Origin: Acanthochlamys bracteata
Lineage: Eukaryota; Streptophyta; Magnoliopsida; Pandanales; Velloziaceae
Direction of reading: 5' to 3'
Length of the DNA: 64,000 nucleotides
Assembly (NCBI GenBank): GCA_019914995.1
Contig: CM034136.1
Coordinates: forward strand, 4,045,270-4,109,269
Shown piece after piece: positions 48,146 through 60,256 of the stretch. The notes under the pieces were generated by a model. It ran no database searches, was not told the origin of the DNA, and saw only the letters and a program-made list of their open reading frames with translations. The translations under genes were made by a program, and so were the position numbers. The first letter of the stretch is position 1; each line of letters begins with the position of its first letter.

Positions 48146-51100
48146 TCTGACTTGCTTCCTGATTTCCACTGCACTTGGGGCACCACAAGCTGATAATAGT
48201 TGAGGCACTCAGATAAGCTCTTTTGATGTCCGCCTTTGTCAGCAAATGGGCAATCAACCAATGCTCGGAACTTCACTCGAGGCATCGGATTGATGAGCAT
48301 TGCTGGAAAGCTGAGATGATTGCAATAATTTTAAGTTTTGCACAGGTTACTGTTGTATGTAGAATTGGGTTTATGCGTATCTATAACTTAATCCAATCTA
48401 ACTTCTGTCAAGATACTCCACTGAGTATCCAAAATTTGAGCAACGCAAATGCATAGCCTGATCATCAAGCTTCCTGGGCCATATTAGATGAAGATTTTGT
48501 AATCATCTATATCTAAACCTGTTAGTAAATAACACGTTAATGTTTAACTGCTGTATCCAAATTAAGCATCAATAGCTTATGAGAACTCTGACAGATGTAT
48601 CCAGTAAGATGGTAGATGTTCCCTGATGCGTGCACCTATTTCTTGCTAGAAATATCTCCTGCCTGGTTTGAGGTATGAAATATTCGTTCTAATTTAGCAG
48701 ACAATTTGATGTGTGGGTTACTAAATTTATTCATTATGTGGTAAGGTTGTCCACTATAGATACTACTTCATGCTTTTAAGGGTAGATTGCCCTCTTTTTA
48801 GTTATTGCTTGCTTTTGTTTTACTGAAATAATATTTGTTGCTTGCTCATCTATTCATGCTTTTAAGGGTACATTTGCCCTTCATCATTGTTGGAGCTCTT
48901 CTGTTTCCCTGGCTTCCACTATTGATTGAAGGTCTGGATTAGCTTTCTACTTAGATTTTTTATTTTTATTTTTAAAGCTTCATGAATTATCAAAGTTCTG
49001 CATGTTATCAAAATTATGTACTTTGTCGTGATATTTAGTTTTAGATTAATCTCTTGTAGGTTTATGAGCCCAAGTAGCTTTATTCTTTTTTGTTCAATGT
49101 ATATCGATACATTCACGAATCACCTTTGCTTTGTTCTTACTTCTCTGCAGGTGAGGTCTTGAAGAAAGTTTAATTTAATTTCATAGAGGTTGTCTTGGAA
49201 CGTTTCTGAACTTGCTGTAACACCTGGTGCTTAGTAGAGCGATAGCCAAGGGAAAAGGGAGAATTCTCAGGTTTGGTACCTGGGTCATTCATAACTTCCT
49301 AAGCAGTTCAGTACCTAGGAGGTAAGTACAATTCTCTACAAATTTTGCCTCTGCATCAAACGAGTCAGGTATGTGATTTTTGTACAGTTTTTTATTCCCT
49401 TTCACCATCATCTTCTCCGGTAGTGGTTGCTCCCTGATTATCCTTAGATGAAAACATGGCCCACTGTTTGCTTCCAAGCAAATCAACACCGGAAAGGATA
49501 AGGTAAACATGGAATGTTGATAGTCTGGTGATGAATTGCTTTGGCAGACAAGTGAATTTATCTTATCATTCTACTCTTCTTCGCTTTTTATCACCGTAGC
49601 GTAAATTTTTTAAAAAAAAATGTCTAAACAAGTAAATTATATATATGAATATAACAATTTTATGAAATACAATTGATTTATGTTTTTTAAGAGTTAAAAG
49701 AAAGTTTAAAATACTATAGAAAATTTTATAAAATACAGAAATTTAAAAGAAGATAAAAATGGAAAGAAAACGTGTAGCCAAACATCTCCTTTTATTTACT
49801 GTCGGATTCCAAAATGAAAAGCGAATACTGATTACTGAATGTGTCCCTGAAGTAAAGCCCTGAAAGGTGATAGTGACATTTGAGTCAGTTGAACGGCTTT
49901 GCTTAAAAGTTTTACAATTTATGTGGCCCAATTTCTTGGCGACTTGTTCACTCATGAAAATTACAATTTTCTTACGTTTACTTTATTTAATATTTTAAAA
50001 TTTTTTGGCCTTTGGAAAAGCATTTTTCAAAAAATTTATTTTTTATATTTTTTATTTTATATATTTTTTATAAATATTTAGAAAAATATAAAAATTTTAC
50101 ATAATAAAAAAATTTTATTACTTATTTTTATTATTTTTAAAATTACAAAAATAAAATTCATTTTAAAAAAATCAAAATATTATTTATTTTAAAAAAATTT
50201 ATTTCCAAAAAATTTATGAACGTCTTAGAAAATTATGCATACTATTGTTTCTGATTCAACCAGAAAAATAGTTCTTTTTGTTGACAATTGAATATTTAAA
50301 TTGAGTATCCATACTTGACATTGTAGCATTTCTTGTCGAAGAATTTGGGTTCTCAAATTTTTTCTCAATATTTTGTTTCTTAAAAAAATTTTGATATTAT
50401 TTCAAAAAAATTTAAAATTTTTTAAAATAATTTATGTTAAAATATTTATTTGTACTTCAATTATTTTTAAGTTCAAAAAATAACTTTGATTCTCATAAAG
50501 CTAAATAAATAGCTTTTTAGAAAAATATGTTATTTTAATAATCTCAACGACACCTCTTTCTTGGTTAAGAAATTTTTTTAAAAATTAGTACATCTAAATT
50601 TTATCTCTAAATCAGCAGTATAGTCGGTGGGTTTTGCTGAATGTAATAGACATTCCATTCCAGAAGCACTACTAAACAAGAGCAAAATAGGTAGAATCAT
50701 AAACTAATATTAAAGTCATGTTTGAGGAAGTTTTTTTTTTTTTTTTTTATGTTTTTTAATAAAACTTTAATATTTTATAGAATTTAAAAAAAATTTAAAA
50801 ATAAAAAATTTACATCATAAAGTTTATTATATTTATTTACGTAGAAAATTTTATTATTATTTATTATCAGTATTTTAGATAAAATTAAATTTATTTTTTA
50901 ATAAAATTAAAATATTTTTTATAAATAATTTCAGACGTTCCCAAGGTTATAGTTAGAAGGCAGTGCTAAGAAACATTCTTGCATTATGATTTAATAAAAA
51001 AAAGGTACATGATTGATGAAAGCGTTTTACACCTGTGCTGCTTCCCACTTTGAAAACTACCGTCTCAAGCATGTGCAAGTGTGCAACAAGAAGAAGCTCC

Positions 51101-51901
51101 AACCAAAAACTCACAACAGTTTCCTTCAATCTTTCTAAATCACTAATAAAATGGAGACAGAAAATCATTGGAATAATTATTCTATAAGTGATTATTTTGA
51201 GGTTGAGAAATGCACAAGAATTTCGTGTATACCTTTCTCCACCGTTAGAGCCAGTAATTTATGAACCCAAGTTTGTGGTCCATTTATCATTTTTGGGGTC
51301 CCACTCACCATCAGCCAACAAATAGGATATCCCCACGCCAGACTTTGCTGTTTCTTCTTTGGTCAGTAAAGCACCAAAGCGCACCTCAGCAGGCGGTACC
51401 AGCCGCAAAAACAAAAAAGGGGAACGAAAGATCAGGCCAGTAACAGCCGCAAGCACCAAACTTGTTAAAAGCAAACATACAAACAAACACCTTAAATATT
51501 ATAATTATATAAAACTGAATTTTTATTGAAGCAAACTTGAATTGAGTTAAAAAAATATTTGGAATTTTAACTTTCAAAAATAAATTTATATCATACAATT
51601 CATTTATTTTTTAAATTTTAATTTTGTTAAAATACTATAAAAAGTATTACTAAAAATATAAAAATACTGTCAAACACCTTTTTATTTGGCCCTATTCCAT
51701 AATTAAGAACCAAAACAACAAAAATTATTAAAAGTTCAATATAAAGAAATAAAACCCAAGTTGCATAAATAGAGACTACCAGTAATTTTATTCATTAAAA
51801 AATTGCATGCACATCATTAAATAATTGTGTATATCAACGACTTCATATAGAGATTGTTCAAAATCTTCATTAATGAAAATTTGTTGTTTTTTTTGTTATC
51901 A
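48146..51901. other. Spacer between the phytochrome pseudogene and the Raf-like kinase
   Basis: 48146-48330 is GC-richer than its surroundings and follows the phytochrome break directly; its origin is not recognised. 48330-49620 looks like unique non-coding DNA. AT-rich repeat copies lie at 49985-50226 and about 50718-50942. A GC-richer patch at 51259-51486 holds a minus-strand open frame without a plant-type start. The kinase promoter should lie in the last few hundred bases before 51902; no firm TATA box was chosen. Confidence 0.5.
49985..50226 (-). mobile_element. AT-rich MITE-like repeat, diverged copy
   Basis: This inverted copy runs from AAAAGCATTTTTCAAAAAAT to AAAAAATTTATGAACGTC. The interior has TTTTATATATTTTTTATAAA and ACATAATAAAAAAATTTTAT in family order. 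Boundaries are approximate. Confidence 0.45.
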
Positions 51902-54900
51902 ATGGAGCAAAGTGGAGAGCTGCTGAAGAAAATCGAGGAGCTTGAATTGGGCCAAGCTCGATTACGAGCAGAGATGTCCAAGCTTGCGGCGTCGGCGAGG
52001 GAAGTCGGTGTGACACGTGGACGATCGAGATCCGTTTCGCCGCAGCAGAGGGTAGCAAGGCAGATGTTGCGGCGTGGTGAGGTCCGGCAAGCTTCAAGAT
52101 TGAGTAGACAAGGAGGCGCTGGGGGCGGCAGCGGTGAGATGGTGGGGATAGGATTGTCGGAGCGCATGTGTTTGAATATACTTCAGTCGTTGGGGCACTC
52201 TGTTCATATATTTGACCTCGATTGCAGGATTTTCTATTGGTGAGAAATTTTTGTAGCTGATATGTGTTTTTCGAAATGTTGATTGTTTTTTATTGATGCT
52301 TTTTTAACTAGCTTTTGATGATTCAGGAGCTTGAGTAGTGGTTTGGTTTGTTGTGCTGTGTTTGCTCTAGGTCTCTGGTTTATCTTATGTTTCTCCTCTT
52401 CATTTTGGGTTGTGATTTCTTAGTTCCTCCATACACTTCTGTCTATTGATTTGTCGAGGTAGTGTTTTAATCACTGAAAAAATTGTAAATTTTGATCCGC
52501 AAACTTAGCAGCGAGGCTTGTGTTAGTTCTTACAGTAAAATGCATTTGTGTTTTTCCAGTGCCATTACCCTCTGAGATTGTATTAGATTTTGTCTAGCAT
52601 TCTCTTGAAGGATTGAGTAAGTTCTTGATAAATTGTTGCAAGTCTTATGTGGTTTTTGGGACTTGGTTGCTTTGTCTTTTAGCTACAAGTTTAGATTAGA
52701 TTCTGAAAATTTAAGAAACGGTCCTGTTTTCTTCAAATGGAGTTGCTTGCATGACTATTATGTGCCATGATAGTATGTAATTATGAAGTAATGTGGATCT
52801 CCATTTAAGGATTGAGGTAATTTTTTTAGGGAAGTAAGAATACAAGATGAGTGAGAAAAGCAAAGCTGAAGGCTTTCCTGATTATATTGACTGCTTTAGT
52901 TCGACGCCCTAAAACTGACGCATGTTGGAGGATAGCAATCTTAGACGACCCTTGTATATGAACTGATTGTTGTTCAGGTTCGGGATCACTATTCTTTTCA
53001 ATATTTGGTAGACACTTCAAGAAGTACCATGATTTCCCTTTAAACTTTTCTTTCTCTTTTATTTAACTAGTTGTTTTGCATGTGCACGCGAATCATAAAT
53101 GATTCAGTTATAAATTTATAATTGCTCAACATTATTTAAAATTTTTTTTTCCAGTTGCATAAGTTAATAGTCACTTTTGTATCAATGTCAATATAATAAA
53201 TAGAAATTAATACACATTAAAACTTCTAAGTAAATAAATACTTTTGTAAATTTTTTTTCCAAAAGTTATTATAAGTGTTCTTGTTTGCACTTCATTAAAA
53301 TTTTCTCATTTATATTCCAGAGAAGAGTTGTTTTTATTGGAAATGGAAATTACATCTATCTAATATAAGAAACTAAACTATTTAGCTAAAGGCAAAATCA
53401 GCAATCACAAAAAATCCGACCGATGCTCATCTCCGGCTTTAATATTGTATAGATATATTCCAAAGAAGATTTGTTTTTAATTAAAATTGAACCATAAATT
53501 TATTTGATATTAAAAACTAAGGATTTAGCTAATCAATGGCAAAACTGGCGATCAAAAATTTCAGCCCATACTCTTCCCTGACTTTTATATGGTATAGATT
53601 ATCCATGAGTAGCACACATTTGTGGTACTTAATGATTTCTTCTTGTGCTTAAATTGTGCACGAGTCACGTACATGGTGAACTTTGAGGCTTGAACATATT
53701 TAATAGATCTTTGGACACCCCATCGTTATGGAGTATATGTCATTGTCAACTTGAGTTTGTATTCTGAGCAAATAGTTTTAATTCTTTGTTCTTGTAAGTC
53801 AAAATTTGCATGTTATGTCATTGTGGTTATGTTGTTCTTCTGAAATGTCTGCAAAAGATGCTTACTTGGCTTATACTTCCAACACAGGAATCGCACTGCA
53901 GAACATCTTTATGGCTATTCTGCATCAGAAGCCCTTGGTCAAGATGCTATTGAACTACTCGTCGATGCTCACGACTTCAATGTGGCTAGTAGTATTGTCC
54001 ATCGTTTGACTAGGGGAGAGAGCTGGACAGGGAAGTTTCCTGTCAAGAAAAAACACGGGGAACGGTTTATAGCTATTGTTACCAACACTCCCTTCTATGA
54101 TGATGATGGGACTCTAGTTGGTATTATTTGTGTGTCAAGTGACTCACGGTTCTTTCAGGAACCAGCTTTTGCTCCAAGTCTTACAAAGACCCCAACAATT
54201 GGAGACACTGGTCATAATAAAAGGAGGATTGAGTTCAGTAAAGCAAGTCATGACTCTCAGCAACCTCTCCCAGTTGCTATCGCTTCCAAAATTACCAACC
54301 TGGTAGGTGGCCAATCAGAGAAATTGATACATGATATGCAATGGATTTGTTCATGTCAATCAAGGCACTTTTACTAACGTTGACTAGATGTTACCTAAAT
54401 TATGTCTTCCACTTCATACCATATTCTTTTTTATTTATAGAATCACCTAAACAGGCTACTAAAGTGACCAACAAAGTTCGTTCACGAATAAAAGCTGGTG
54501 AAAACTTGGGTGAATGTGATCCTCGAAATGGAGCTCGTCAGCCTTTGGGTAATGGAAATATGGACACTATATCTTCAGAAGGCATTCAATCAGCAAGTGT
54601 TGAATCTTCTGTTGTCAGTGTTGAAGAGAAATCTCCTGTCAAAGTGGCTGAACATCATAGTGATGAAATGGATAAAAAGTCAGGTATGCAAAATATGATA
54701 AGTTCCAAAGTAGAAGCTTGAATTGCAAAAAAGAGGATGCCGTGGTGGGAATTGCAAATGAATTATTGATGCAAAGAATTGTTTACATGCTGATCAATAT
54801 ATTGATGCAGGTCCTCCAAAATCTTCAGAATTGAATCTAAAACAAGAAAGACAAATTATTGAGAAAAACCACACGTCAAGCAATGATACTTCTGGATCTT

Positions 54901-57900
54901 GGTCATCAGCAAATGCTGGTAGCACGGGTAGCGTTAGTAGTGGTGGTAGCACCAACAGCACTGCCATACACAAAATTGATATGGAAAATGACAGTTTTGA
55001 CACTGAAATAGTATGGGAAGATTTGACAATTGGTGAACACATAGGTCAAGGTATTGATACCACTTTTTAACTAGTTGTATAATATCTGGTTTTCTTACTG
55101 GTTCTATGATCATCATTTTGATGATAACGAAAGTACTAGCTACTTGCTTGTCAGTTGATCTGCCTCGTCATGTGGCTTGGTTTGGAATTATGCAAAAAAT
55201 GTTTAGACTTAGACTGTCCATTGCTTGGTACTTTTGCCCATTTTTTTTTCTTTTTTGTTTTCATCTGATATAGTATGTAATGTAGACGATGGAGTGGTTT
55301 TCTTGATGTACTATAGTTTTTTCCTCATTGTATCAATATACTGTTCCCTAAAAGTTCTTAACACCCTTTTAAGTTGTTTTTCTGATTGCTAGTAGCAAAT
55401 GCAACTATGTTTCTTTTTTAAAAAATGGGCTGTCTGATAGAACCAAAGTAATTGTATCTTTTTATCATTTAACATGCCACTGACTATAGGATCTTGTTTA
55501 TGTTTTGCAACTATGGACCATGTTTTTTGATCAAAAGTTCTGGATGTCTTATTGCTTGGATATTCTTTAATGGTTTTGCAGGATCTTGTGGAGCTGTTTA
55601 CCATGCTTTGTGGTATGGTTCGGTAAGTTTCTTAACATTTTCTTCTACCTATAGTAGTCGTGATAGTAATAGTAGTTAAAGGCATTTTACTTGAGCTGTA
55701 ACATATTATGCTGCTCGAGATTTACATGATGTTACTTCCAAATCTTCTCAGCTTCAATGGCTAGACATGGGTAATTGAAACTAGGTCTGGGGATGACTCT
55801 GAAAAAATAAAACAGACACAAGCTTGGACTTGATGTAGATATTTTAGGATTGTTTGGTTTTGCATAAAGGAATGTGTTCCCTCATCAAAGTAGATTGGCT
55901 CAATGAATAAAGACAACGTTAGAAATCATTTTCTACCTTAATTTGGTGATGTAACTATGAGTCAAATGTACTTCTTTGAAGAACTCGGTAATGTAAGCTG
56001 TAGTTTATCGAAGTAGTCTTTGATGTTCACCTAAAATTTTATCTGCCGAGATAGATTAAAGAAACTGGAATTTCTTGAATTTGCATGTTTTGCTTCATAA
56101 AAGAATTTCAGCAAAAATTACTAGTTAACTTACCTACTTGCAGTGACTAATGCTAATGTGAATAGTTGGATTGGACATGAATTCCTCCAAGCAATTTATT
56201 CCAAAATACATCTGAATGAGGTTAAAATCCTGGAAACGGAGTATTGGCTAATAAGAAGTATCTTTATTAGCATCTCCAGGTGCGGTTCTTGTCAGACTTT
56301 TATAATCTCAACATTGAAAAGAAGAGAATAACTTATAAACTTCTCTCTGAAAGCACATAAAATTTCTAGTTGAGTAGATTTGAAGCATTATTTGTAGGTT
56401 TTTTATATGTTTGTCTTGGACCTATTTCAATTGTAATTGCTATGTTTCGTTTACCTTAGGACATTCTGGATCTAAGATTTATCCAACGGAAGTACTGCAT
56501 CTTTTACCAGCAAACTAAGACCGTTTTGGTTAGTATCATGTGTAAGCAATTATTTTGTGCAACTGTTAGCTAAACCTGTTGTCGAAGATGAATATTAACT
56601 TCCTATAGTAGCAAGTGCACTACATTGTTTTTTAGGTAAAGCACATCCACTATTTGTGAGACGATATGTCTATCTGTTTCGTGGGTTGGGGAAGGCTCAA
56701 ACCTTGTTTAGATTCTGGGATAGGTATATATGTTTTTCAAAAGACATGCCACTTTATAGCGAGTTACACAAATCTTTAATTGGAAAACAGATAGTGATGG
56801 AAGGCATACATAAGTGGTTCGTATGTTTAGATTTTATGTGAAAGTATGACCTCTCTCATTTCTTGCAGGATGTGGCTGTCAAAGTATTTTCAAGGTTGGA
56901 ATACTCAGATGAAGTGATCCTCTCATTTAAGCAAGAGGTAGTGTGATAGTGTCAAGGGACCCAGTATTAGTTTAGTTGCCAAAATGTGCTCAAGGAGAGA
57001 CTATCCTTCAATATCAAAATTTTCAGTTTTAATTAACAGAAAAATATTAATGAAGATACAGTGTATTAAGTTACTGGTTTAGTCATGCTTATAGTTACAG
57101 GGATTTATATAGCTGAAGAGTAGGGTTCTGCAAGTTCGTTAATCGTCATCGTTTCTGTTAGTATTACTATCTTGTACATTATTTGGAGCTTTCTAATATA
57201 GGTTTTCTTCTGAAGGTATCACTTATGAAGAGGCTGAGGCATCCAAATATACTTCTTTTCATGGGTGCAGTTACTTCTCCCGAGCATCTTTGCATTGTTA
57301 CCGAGTTCCTTCCTCGGTAAACATTTCTTATCTTTCTGGGAACTTGTTGGAGAGCATCTTTTGTGTATGATAAATCTTGCATGTAATGTTGAAGTTCTTG
57401 GATTAACTTTTTTCAGTGACTGACATTTACTTATATAGAAATCAGTTATTGCTCTATTTTTCATTCTAATTACTTTCTGGATCTGTTTTTAGGGGGAGTT
57501 TGTTTCGATTGCTGCAAAGAAAGCCGACCAAGATAGATTGGAGAAGGCGCATTCACATGGCTTTAGATATAGTGAGTGTATTCAGAATCTGTATATCTTC
57601 ATATGTTTTTGTAGTCTTTTTTTAAAAAACTTAATTTTTATTTTATATTTTATATCCTGGTTCTCTTTTTTTTTAAAAGAAGGATGTTACTGTGATCACT
57701 CAGTAAATGTAGTTGCATTATTTGTCACTTGCATGAATGCATCATGAGCATGGGTATATAGAAAGCTGAACTTAAGTCAGTCATAAAATTAAGTGCTTAT
57801 CACTCCCAAAAAGCTCCTATTCAACTCCAAAAAAATTATGTATAAGTTTTTAGATTTTTTTTAAAACAAAATGGAAGATATGGATGAATTGTAGGTTATG

Positions 57901-60256
57901 GAATAATTATATGTATAATTTTTGTTTTTTAAATATTTATAAAATAAGGTACCTAAAAGCTCATTTTCATAAGCACTCCCAAATGTCCCATAAATCATTC
58001 TGTCCTTCGGGTAAAGCAAGCAATGTATTGAAGATTTTTAACTAGTGATAAAATAATTTAGGACTTAGGATCTTCCATGCTATTCTGTTCATGACAAAGC
58101 CACAATTGTCAGTTATGCTTATAGATCAGTCATATGAAGTTTCATTATTTGCTGAATTGCTGTTCACTTCTTAGATTCATTTAAGTCAAAATTTTCTCCA
58201 GATGCCAAAGTGGAAATCACTAATCGAGTAGTGTCAAAATCACTGTTTGAAGATAGACATGATATGTGATTTAGTAAGTGGTAGGATTTTGACACCCGCT
58301 CAATAGTGTTTAGATATTATCTGCTCTATTTCATTTGGTTCTTGATGAAAACTCTTCTCTGCATCTAATACTTGAATAGTAAATGTTTGCCTTTGTTTTT
58401 GGCAGGCACGAGGCATGAATTATCTCCACAGATGCAACCCTCCTATTGTCCATCGTGATTTGAAATCCTCTAATCTGCTTGTTGACAAAAATTGGACTGT
58501 GAAGGTTCTTCCTCAACTTACTTTGCCTTATGCGTTTGTCTTATGCAGATTCTGAATTTTACCTTTTCTTTTGGTATCAGGTTGGAGATTTTGGCCTCTC
58601 ACGATTGAAGCATGAAACATATTTGATGACAAGGAGTGGAAGAGGAACGGTATGCACACTTTTGCTTGTGATAGAACCTTTTTCCTTGTTTCAGTATGTG
58701 CAAATCTTACTGGTTTTAACATTGTATTATATTTTTCTAGCCACAATGGATGGCTCCAGAAGTCCTTCGTAATGAACCATCCGATGAGAAGTACGTTTAA
58801 CACTTTCCTATACCTGGGAATTGGGGATGTAGGTTATTTCTTTTTCTTTCCAAATGAAGCACGTCTGAGCAGAGAATTTTGTTGTTTTTGTTGAACTTCT
58901 CAGATCTGATGTATATAGCTATGGGGTGATACTATGGGAACTTGTTACTGAGCAAATTCCTTGGGAAAACCTGAATGCTATGCAGGTAAACTATGAGATG
59001 TGGGTCTTCTATATTTTCTGTGTTTATAGTTTTCTGGAAGTCATATTTAAGTATACCCCTTTACTACCAACATTCAAGCACATATATCTGTGGTTTGCAC
59101 ATGTGTGGTAGTGCCCTCTATAAATGTATGTTCAGCATGTAGATGACACCCTAGTTGCATAACTATCCCCTGGAAGTTCAAAATTCAATGCCTGTATATG
59201 TAGAATTGCATCTCAAGTCTTATAATACGTCATAGTTCAAATGTTTTGAACTTTGAAATGGATGCTCAAACTCTTTCTCATTTAATATACACCTAACTAG
59301 GAGTTTCATCCCAAAAAGTGAATGTACAATCTAAGTTTGAATGAGCTGTACCTACTGTAACCTTTCCTCATGAGTTTAAATGTAGTGCTGTGAACATCAT
59401 ACCTATAAGTATTCAAACATGATATGATGGATTTGGCTGGATACCAAGAACATCTTTTGCTAGAGGGCTGATCTATTCAAGTCCTAGGTTAGTTATCTGC
59501 TCTTGAAAGTGATAATTAGAGCGACTTGACCCCACAATCACCTCTTGAGGCAATAAAGTAAACATTAACCAATCAACCCCTAGAAATTTGGCAATTTGAG
59601 CGACTTTATTTAATTGGCAAGTTACTGCACCCCTTGCTCTTCATGATTTCTTTTCTTAATTTTTCTGAATAAACGGCACCATCAGCAATGAACTAAGCCC
59701 CGCCATCCAACATCTGATGTGATCCATGAAATTTCTTGTTTTGATAGTTTGGAAGTTGAGCTAGTATGAAGGTGTGCTTGGCTTTTTCATTATATTGTTC
59801 AAGAGCTGCTTTATCTTTTCATCAGTAGCTACTAGCTACTACAATTTGCTTGAGGTTCACAAACAAATTCTGTAGCCGATGAATATGCATGCCACATTAA
59901 AGATGTGCGATTATGGTTTATATGCAGGTAATTGGAGCTGTAGGCTTCATGAATCAAAGGTTGGACCTTCCAAAGGACCTAGATCCACAATGGGTTTCAA
60001 TAATTGAGAGTTGCTGGCACAGGTTGCAACTTGCAAGGGATTTATAATTCTTCTTTCCCTATCAATTTGTTTCTATTAGAACTAAGTAATTTGCAATTTT
60101 GTGTTCAGCGATCCACATCAACGTCCATCATTTCAGGAACTGATTGACAAATTCAGAGACTTTCTGAGGCATCAAATTGCTCAATCACAGACACAACATC
60201 GTTCTACGATGGGGGATCGTACACAGAATACAGTAAAACATAACGTTGAGGAATAA
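51902..60256 (+). CDS. PAS-domain Raf-like protein kinase (MAPKKK, Raf subgroup B2 type), 684 residues
   Basis: Fourteen exons: 51902-52239, 53888-54302, 54455-54683, 54811-55050, 55582-55622, 56869-56937, 57216-57316, 57493-57571, 58406-58504, 58581-58649, 58741-58790, 58904-58985, 59928-60022 and 60109-60256; phases agree (2,055 nt). The ATG at 51902 begins [20 protein letters not shown], a short coiled coil, then an Arg/Ser-rich stretch. A PAS domain spans about residues 90-210 ([50 protein letters not shown]). A Ser/Gly-rich linker leads to the kinase (about 395-650): [19 protein letters not shown] (Lys426), [10 protein letters not shown] (Asp522), DFG (540-542), [11 protein letters not shown] and [11 protein letters not shown]. 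All catalytic residues are present. Plant members (Arabidopsis RAF7-RAF11 type) act in stress and ABA signalling upstream of SnRK2 kinases; the ligand of this PAS domain is unknown. Intron 1 (1.65 kb) holds a tandem repeat. Confidence 0.95.
53311..53599 (+). repeat. Diverged ~143-bp tandem repeat in kinase intron 1
   Basis: Two units (about 53311-53453 and 53454-53599) begin TATATTCCAGAGAAGA and TATATTCCAAAGAAGA. Each continues through TTGTTTTTA, a TTTAGCTAA word and GGCAAAA, and ends TATAGAT-like. They are clearly diverged and non-coding. Confidence 0.75.
57805..57990 (-). mobile_element. AT-rich MITE-like repeat in kinase intron 8
   Basis: This is an inverted, shortened copy of the family. 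It ends with AAAAGCTCATTTTCATAAGC followed by ACTCCCAAATGTCCC, the complement of the GGGAGTGCTTATGAAA start of the forward copies. The other end has CACTCCCAAAAAGCTCC, so the ends also resemble one another. Confidence 0.5.

Noticed and set aside
54435-54454. Using the first acceptor before AATCACC as the main exon 3 start of the kinase
   Set aside because: With the standard donor it shifts the frame to an early stop; the AG after CCTAAAC gives the conserved [11 protein letters not shown] junction.
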